Shown here: positions 5,387 to 9,600 of the stretch, in pieces
Layout of the letters: the number at the start of each line of letters is the position of its first letter
Position numbering within the stretch: the first letter of the stretch is position 1
The notes under the pieces: model-generated
Databases searched by the model: none
The model's input: only the letters and a program-made list of their open reading frames with translations
Told to the model about the DNA's origin: nothing
Assembly (NCBI GenBank): GCA_040414495.1
Contig: JBEDUI010000220.1
Coordinates: 1 to 9,600, forward strand
Direction: 5' to 3'
Length of the DNA stretch: 9,600 bases
From: DATAVB01 sp040414495
GTDB taxonomy: Bacteria > Actinomycetota > Actinomycetes > Mycobacteriales > QHCD01
Made by a program: the position numbers and the translations under genes

Positions 5387-7543
5387 TCAACCACGCAACG
5401 ACCGCTGCAGTAGTTGGGCCACGTCGAGCACCTCGACCGCGTCCCGCGCCTCGCCGGCCTGCTGCTTCTCGGTCACCGCGTCCGAGAGCATCACCATGCA
5501 GTACGGGCACGCGGTCGAGACGACGTCCGGATCCAGGCCGAGCGCTTCCTCGACGCGTTCGGTGTTGATCCGCTTGCCGATCTTTTCCTCCATCCACATG
5601 CGAGCCCCACCGGCCCCGCAGCAGAAGCCGCGTTCCTTGCACCGGTGCATCTCCTGCGAACGCAGGCCCGGTACGGCCGCCAACACCTCGCGCGGTGGCG
5701 TGTAGACCCGGTTGTGCCGGCCGAGGTAGCACGGGTCGTGATACGTCACCGAAGCGTCCACAGGGGACACCGGGGTGAGCCGGCCATCCTCGACCAGCTG
5801 GCCGAGCAGCTGGGTGTGGTGCACCACCTCGTAGTTACCGCCCAACTGCGGGTACTCGTTGGCCAGCGTGTTGAAGCAGTGCGGGCAGGTCGCCACGATC
5901 CGGCGCGCCTTCACCTCGTTCAACGTCTCCACGTTCTGCTGGGCCAGCATCTGGAATACGAATTCGTTCCCGAGCCGGCGGGCCGGGTCACCGGAACACG
6001 TTTCGCCGGAACCGAGAATCGCGAATTCCACGCCGGCGGTGTGCAGCAATTCGGCGACGGCGCGGGTGACCTTTTTCGACCGGTCCTCCAGCGCGCCGGC
6101 ACAGCCCACCCAGAACAGGTAATCGACGTCCTCGGGAATTTCCCCATCGACCCGGCGTACCTCGAAATCCAACCCGTCGGTCCAATCCTCGCGGGCCGAG
6201 GCATTCATACCCCACGGATTTCCCTTGTTTTCCAGGTTTCGCAGCATCGTGCCGGCCTCGGACGGAAACGCCGACTCGACCAAAACCTGATAGCGGCGCA
6301 TATCGACAATGTGGTCGACGTGCTCGATATCGACTGGGCATTGTTCGACGCAGGCGCCGCACGTGGTGCACGACCACAGCACGTCCGGGTCGATCACCCC
6401 GCCTTCGGCCAACGTGCCGACCAGCGGCCGGGCCGCCTGTTCCGGGCCGGATCCCGGTACCCGACCGAACCCCGATTCCGGTACGCCGTGGCCGGGCTGG
6501 CCGCTCACCTGGACCGAGCCCTCGGCCGGCATTTCCGTGGAGCCCAGCAGATACGGCGCCTTGGCGAACAGGTGATCGCGCAGGTCCATGATCAACAGCT
6601 TCGGCGACAACGGCTTGTCGGTATTCCACGCCGGGCATTGCGACTGGCAGCGACCGCATTCGGTGCAGGTCGCGAAATCCAGCATTCCCTTCCACGTGAA
6701 ATCCTCGACCTTGCCGCGGCCGAATATGTCGTCCTCGCCCGGATCTTCGAAGTCGATCGGCTTGCCACGCGATTCCATCGGCTGCAATGCGCCCAGCGCG
6801 ATCGGCATCCGTTTCGTGGTGACGTTCAACGGAGCCAACGCGATATGCAGGTGTTTGGAGTAGACGACGAAGACCAGGAAACCGAAGATCACCGCCAATT
6901 GGGCCAGGATGAACGCGGTCTCGATGTCGTCATTCGTGCCGACGCCCAGCGGGTGCAATGCCTTGCCCACAAGGTAAGACGCGAATGTCCACTTGCTCTG
7001 TCCATAAGGGAATACGCTGGTATTGACCTGCGCGCCGCGATACATCAGCAACGTGACGATCACCGCGCCGATCATGCCGAGCACGGCCCAGGCCGCGCCG
7101 GTGTGCGAGCCGTAGAAGCGGGACTGCCGAGACTCCCGCTCCGGTGCGTGCCGGACCCGGATGATCGCGAACGTGATGATCCCGACCAACACCGCGACGG
7201 CGAACAGATCCTCCAGAAAACCCAGCGCCCGGCCGTGCCCAAACCACCAGAACGCGAAGTCCTTGTCGAACAGGGCCCCGTACGCCTCGACGATCGTGAA
7301 CAGCAGGATCACGAATCCCCAGAACGTCAGGAAGTGCGCCACACCGGGTACGGACCACTTCAACAATCGGCGCTGGCCGAACACCTCGGTCAGCTGCGTC
7401 CGGATCCGTACCCGAAGGTCCTGCGTGCGGCTGGTGTCGGGTTGACCGGAGCGCACCAACCGGAACAGCCACCACCCCCGCCGGCCGGCCACAGTCAGGG
7501 CGACCACCGTGATCAACAGGCCGAGCACCATCCGAACGATCAC
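5387..7543 (-). CDS. Membrane iron-sulphur oxidoreductase with heterodisulfide-reductase-type CCG domains
   Basis: This 718-residue protein resembles M. tuberculosis Rv0338c and the HdrD/GlpC/glycolate-oxidase iron-sulphur group, which pass electrons between a membrane carrier and a soluble partner; the donor is not known. Residues 1-235 hold about six hydrophobic segments (near 5-20, 67-90, 108-130, 150-168, 209-228) like the cytochrome-b part of nitrate reductase gamma subunits, with histidines (H70, H103) that might bind haem. Two [4Fe-4S] motifs follow: CTECGRCQSQCP (C293, C296, C299, C303) and CTTCGACVEQCP (C392, C395, C398, C402), separated by a Gly/Pro-rich linker at ~335-375. The C-terminal half has two CCG-type domains: C481, C516, CPHC (C553/C556), then DPC (C605), CCGAGG (C641/C642) and CPYC (C679/C682). 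The GTG start is fixed by AAGGAGG five bases upstream. It is divergent from dnaK and upstream of the small membrane-protein gene. Confidence 0.92.
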   Translation of the reverse strand: MIVRMVLGLLITVVALTVAGRRGWWLFRLVRSGQPDTSRTQDLRVRIRTQLTEVFGQRRLLKWSVPGVAHFLTFWGFVILLFTIVEAYGALFDKDFAFWWFGHGRALGFLEDLFAVAVLVGIITFAIIRVRHAPERESRQSRFYGSHTGAAWAVLGMIGAVIVTLLMYRGAQVNTSVFPYGQSKWTFASYLVGKALHPLGVGTNDDIETAFILAQLAVIFGFLVFVVYSKHLHIALAPLNVTTKRMPIALGALQPMESRGKPIDFEDPGEDDIFGRGKVEDFTWKGMLDFATCTECGRCQSQCPAWNTDKPLSPKLLIMDLRDHLFAKAPYLLGSTEMPAEGSVQVSGQPGHGVPESGFGRVPGSGPEQAARPLVGTLAEGGVIDPDVLWSCTTCGACVEQCPVDIEHVDHIVDMRRYQVLVESAFPSEAGTMLRNLENKGNPWGMNASAREDWTDGLDFEVRRVDGEIPEDVDYLFWVGCAGALEDRSKKVTRAVAELLHTAGVEFAILGSGETCSGDPARRLGNEFVFQMLAQQNVETLNEVKARRIVATCPHCFNTLANEYPQLGGNYEVVHHTQLLGQLVEDGRLTPVSPVDASVTYHDPCYLGRHNRVYTPPREVLAAVPGLRSQEMHRCKERGFCCGAGGARMWMEEKIGKRINTERVEEALGLDPDVVSTACPYCMVMLSDAVTEKQQAGEARDAVEVLDVAQLLQRSLRG

Positions 7544-7548
7544 GCATG

Positions 7549-7555
7549 CCTCCTT
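7549..7555 (-). promoter_or_regulatory. Perfect ribosome binding site of the iron-sulphur oxidoreductase
   Basis: AAGGAGG on the - strand ends five bases before the GTG at 7543. An ATG lies between them (7545-7547) but in another frame, so the Shine-Dalgarno spacing and the frame together favour GTG as the start. Confidence 0.85.
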
Positions 7556-7578
7556 GGGGAGCAGGGCCGAACCCAGGC

Positions 7579-7590
7579 TACTCGCTAGTA
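7579..7590. promoter_or_regulatory. Small palindrome in the upstream region of the iron-sulphur gene
   Basis: TACT-cgct-AGTA (7579-7590) is enclosed by GGCTA (7576-7580) and TAGCC (7594-7598). It lies about 40 bp before the oxidoreductase start, where an operator for a dimeric repressor would be expected. No matching regulator is encoded in the window, and chance occurrence is possible. Confidence 0.25.
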
Positions 7591-7730
7591 ACTTAGCCGT
7601 CGTACCGGCGCTGATCGGGTCACGCTAGCGCTTCATTTGAGGCCGCCCGGCGGTATGGTCCACGTCACTTCGGCTCGACCAAGCGCCCATGGAATCTCAA
7701 CGGGGTCTCGTCCGTTGGAGGTATCGGAAA

Positions 7731-7751
7731 GCTGAGTGTCACGGACTCAAG
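7731..7751. promoter_or_regulatory. HAIR operator (HspR binding site) upstream of dnaK
   Basis: The HspR consensus in actinobacteria is CTTGAGT-N7-ACTCAAG. Here the left arm GCTGAGT (7731-7737) matches five of seven bases, the spacer is exactly seven (7738-7744), and the right arm ACTCAAG (7745-7751) is perfect. It lies just upstream of the -10 box of dnaK, so bound HspR would block RNA polymerase, giving heat-inducible expression. An extra half-site-like TTGAGT is at 7803-7808, close to the start codon. Confidence 0.85.
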
Positions 7752-7760
7752 TCTGCTGAG

Positions 7761-7766
7761 TAGAAT
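7761..7766 (+). promoter_or_regulatory. Candidate -10 box of dnaK
   Basis: TAGAAT matches five of six bases of TATAAT and lies ten bases after the HAIR right arm. The -35 position (about 7737-7743) falls in the HAIR spacer and is weak (TGTCAC-like), which fits repression by overlap. The remainder of 7544-7819 shows no further gene. Confidence 0.5.
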
Positions 7767-7819
7767 GAGCGCCGCGGCACAGCGACATACACAGATGACA
7801 CTTTGAGTGAGGTAGAAAC

Positions 7820-9600
7820 ATGGCACGTGCGGTTGGTATCGACCTGGGTACGACGAACTCGGTCGTGGCGGTGCTGGAGGGCGGGGAGCCCACGGTGATC
7901 GCGAATGCTGAGGGGTCGCGGACGACTCCGTCGGTGGTGGCGTTTGCCAAGAACGGCGAGGTGTTGGTCGGTGAGGTCGCCAAGCGTCAGGCGGTGACCA
8001 ACGTGGACCGCACGGTGCGTTCGGTCAAGCGTCACATTGGGACGGACTGGACCACCGGCGATATTGACGGGAAGAAGTACACGCCGCAGGAGATCTCCGC
8101 CCGGGTGTTGCAGAAGCTCAAGCGGGACGCGGAGTCGTACCTGGGTGAGGAGGTCACCGATGCGGTGATCACCGTGCCGGCGTATTTCTCCGACCACCAG
8201 CGGCAGGCGACCAAGGAAGCGGGCACGATCGCCGGGTTGAACGTGCTGCGGATCATCAACGAGCCGACCGCGGCCGCCTTGGCCTATGGCCTGGATAAGG
8301 GTGAGAAGGAGCAGACCATCCTGGTGTTCGACCTGGGTGGTGGCACGTTCGACGTGTCGTTGCTGGAGATCGGCGAGGGCGTGATCGAGGTCAAGGCGAC
8401 CGCCGGTGACACCCAGCTTGGTGGCGATGACTGGGATCAGCGGGTCGTGGATCACCTGGTCAAGCAGTTCCAGAACCAGAACGGGATTGACCTGTCGAAG
8501 GACAAGATGGCTTCGCAGCGGCTGCGTGAGGCGGCGGAGAAGGCGAAGATCGAGCTGTCCGGTGGGCAGTCGACCACGGTGAACCTGCCCTACATCACGG
8601 CCGGTCCGGATGGTCCGTTGCACATGGATGTGACGATCACGCGGGCGGAGTTCCAGCGGATGACGCAGGATCTGCTCGAGCGCACCCGGGTTCCGTTCCA
8701 GCAGGCGATCAAGGACGCGGGCATCAACGTGTCGGCGATCGATCACGTGGTGCTGGTCGGTGGGTCGACCCGGATGCCGGCGGTGACCGACCTGGTCAAG
8801 GAGCTGACCGGCGGCAAGGAGCCGAACAAGGGCGTCAACCCCGATGAGGTTGTGGCCGTCGGTGCTTCGTTGCAGGCCGGTGTGCTCAAGGGCGAGGTCA
8901 AGGACGTCCTGTTGCTGGACGTCACCCCGCTGTCCCTTGGCATCGAGACCAAGGGCGGCATCATGACCAAGCTGATCGAGCGCAACACCACGATCCCGAC
9001 CAAGCGCTCGGAGGTCTTCACGACCGCCGACGACAACCAGCCGTCGGTCGCGATCCAGGTCTACCAGGGCGAGCGCGAGATGGCCTCGGCCAACCAGCTG
9101 CTGGCCACGTTCGAGCTCACCGGCCTGCCGCCGGCGCCCCGCGGCGTCCCGCAGATCGAGGTCACGTTCGACATCGACGCCAACGGCATCGTGAACGTCT
9201 CGGCGAAGGACCGCGGCACCGGCAAGGAGCAGTCGATGACGATCACGGGCGGCTCGGCGCTGTCCAAGGACGACATCGACCGCATGGTCAAGGACGCCGA
9301 GCAGTACGCCGAGGAGGACGCCAAGCGTCGCGAGTCCGTCGAGACCCGCAACCAGGCCGACTCGCTGGTGTACTCGACCGAGAAGTTCCTCTCCGAGAAC
9401 GAGGAGAAGATCCCGGCCGAGGTGAAGACCGAGGTCCAGGGCGACGTCGACGCGCTGAAGAAGCTGCTGGAGGACGAGAACGCCGACAAGGACGCTCTCG
9501 AGGCGGCGATCGCGAAGGTCGGCGAGTCCAGCCAGAAGATGGGGGCTGCGATGTACGAAGCCTCCTCGGCGGAGCAGGCCGGCCAGGCCGGCACCGAGGG
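7820..9600 (+). CDS. dnaK: Chaperone DnaK (Hsp70), 3' end outside the window
   Basis: This is an ATP-driven cytosolic chaperone that binds unfolded peptides with DnaJ and GrpE. The ATG follows GAGG (7809-7812) at seven bases. 593 residues are visible of the ~620 usual in actinobacteria; only the C-terminal tail is missing. The nucleotide-binding domain has GIDLGTTNS (6-14), DLGGGTFD (171-178) and VLVGGSTRMP (311-320). As in other Gram-positive and actinobacterial DnaKs, this domain is shorter than in E. coli, so the interdomain linker VLLLD sits at 363-367. The substrate-binding domain follows, and the helical lid runs from about 480 onward. It is divergent from the iron-sulphur gene and preceded by an HspR box; grpE, dnaJ and hspR are expected downstream. 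Codon choice shifts at roughly 8880-8950: GGT, GTG and TTG are frequent before, nearly only C/G-ending codons with GGC and GTC after. Confidence 0.99.
   Translation, partial: MARAVGIDLGTTNSVVAVLEGGEPTVIANAEGSRTTPSVVAFAKNGEVLVGEVAKRQAVTNVDRTVRSVKRHIGTDWTTGDIDGKKYTPQEISARVLQKLKRDAESYLGEEVTDAVITVPAYFSDHQRQATKEAGTIAGLNVLRIINEPTAAALAYGLDKGEKEQTILVFDLGGGTFDVSLLEIGEGVIEVKATAGDTQLGGDDWDQRVVDHLVKQFQNQNGIDLSKDKMASQRLREAAEKAKIELSGGQSTTVNLPYITAGPDGPLHMDVTITRAEFQRMTQDLLERTRVPFQQAIKDAGINVSAIDHVVLVGGSTRMPAVTDLVKELTGGKEPNKGVNPDEVVAVGASLQAGVLKGEVKDVLLLDVTPLSLGIETKGGIMTKLIERNTTIPTKRSEVFTTADDNQPSVAIQVYQGEREMASANQLLATFELTGLPPAPRGVPQIEVTFDIDANGIVNVSAKDRGTGKEQSMTITGGSALSKDDIDRMVKDAEQYAEEDAKRRESVETRNQADSLVYSTEKFLSENEEKIPAEVKTEVQGDVDALKKLLEDENADKDALEAAIAKVGESSQKMGAAMYEASSAEQAGQAGTE

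Noticed and set aside
5414..7588. A 724-codon open frame on the + strand opposite the iron-sulphur oxidoreductase
   Set aside because: It mirrors the real gene in a high-GC background, is rich in Arg/His/Gln with no recognisable domain, and the opposite strand encodes a complete enzyme with cysteine motifs and a perfect ribosome binding site.
7739..8746. A 335-codon open frame on the - strand opposite dnaK
   Set aside because: It is the antisense shadow of dnaK, with low-complexity Arg/His/Leu composition and no family resemblance. It would also run through the dnaK promoter region.
1..9600. CRISPR array, insertion sequence or toxin-antitoxin pair
   Set aside because: No regularly spaced repeats, transposase or small paired toxin/antitoxin frames were found; the only mobile-element signals are those of the tRNA-associated element.

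Overview
The window is high-GC actinobacterial DNA. It carries a RepSA-type rolling-circle initiator, an HspR-box (HAIR) dnaK promoter, a dCTP deaminase of the mycobacterial/streptomycete length, and a Tat-exported serine hydrolase. The chromosomal order dcd, then iron-sulphur reductase, then dnaK matches the relative order of Rv0321, Rv0338c and Rv0350 in Mycobacterium tuberculosis. The genus cannot be fixed from the sequence alone.

Left part (1-2697): the end of an integrated plasmid or actinomycete integrative and conjugative element (AICE). Three tightly packed + strand genes encode the replication initiator (cut at its N-terminus by the window edge), a small excisionase-like helix-turn-helix protein and a tyrosine integrase. 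The start codon of int overlaps the stop codon of xis. Behind int lie two 9-bp direct repeats spaced 11 bp apart, which are candidate integrase arm sites. A long hairpin follows, directly abutting the 3' end of a tRNA-Gly(CCC) gene on the - strand. The tRNA is intact, so the element probably carries and restores its 3' part. The partner attachment site and the transfer genes would lie left of the window.

Middle part (2698-5365): after the tRNA come a strong GC-rich terminator and a - strand gene for a Tat-exported class-A-beta-lactamase-fold serine hydrolase. This gene has SxxK, SDN and KGG motifs but no visible ExxLN glutamate. Its divergent neighbour is dcd on the + strand, which overlaps tail-to-tail by 4 bp with a gene for a single-pass membrane protein of unknown function.

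Right part (5387-9600): a - strand gene for a 718-residue membrane iron-sulphur oxidoreductase (heterodisulfide-reductase/glycolate-oxidase type) is probably co-transcribed with the small membrane-protein gene 21 bp downstream of it. It diverges from dnaK across a 276-bp intergenic region holding a clear HAIR operator and a -10 box. dnaK is cut by the right edge, near its end. Its codon usage changes sharply about two thirds of the way through what is visible.

I see no CRISPR array, toxin-antitoxin pair, insertion sequence or evident novel defence system. The most noteworthy points are the element-tRNA junction with its repeats, the atypical serine hydrolase between tRNA-Gly and dcd, and the mosaic-looking dnaK.
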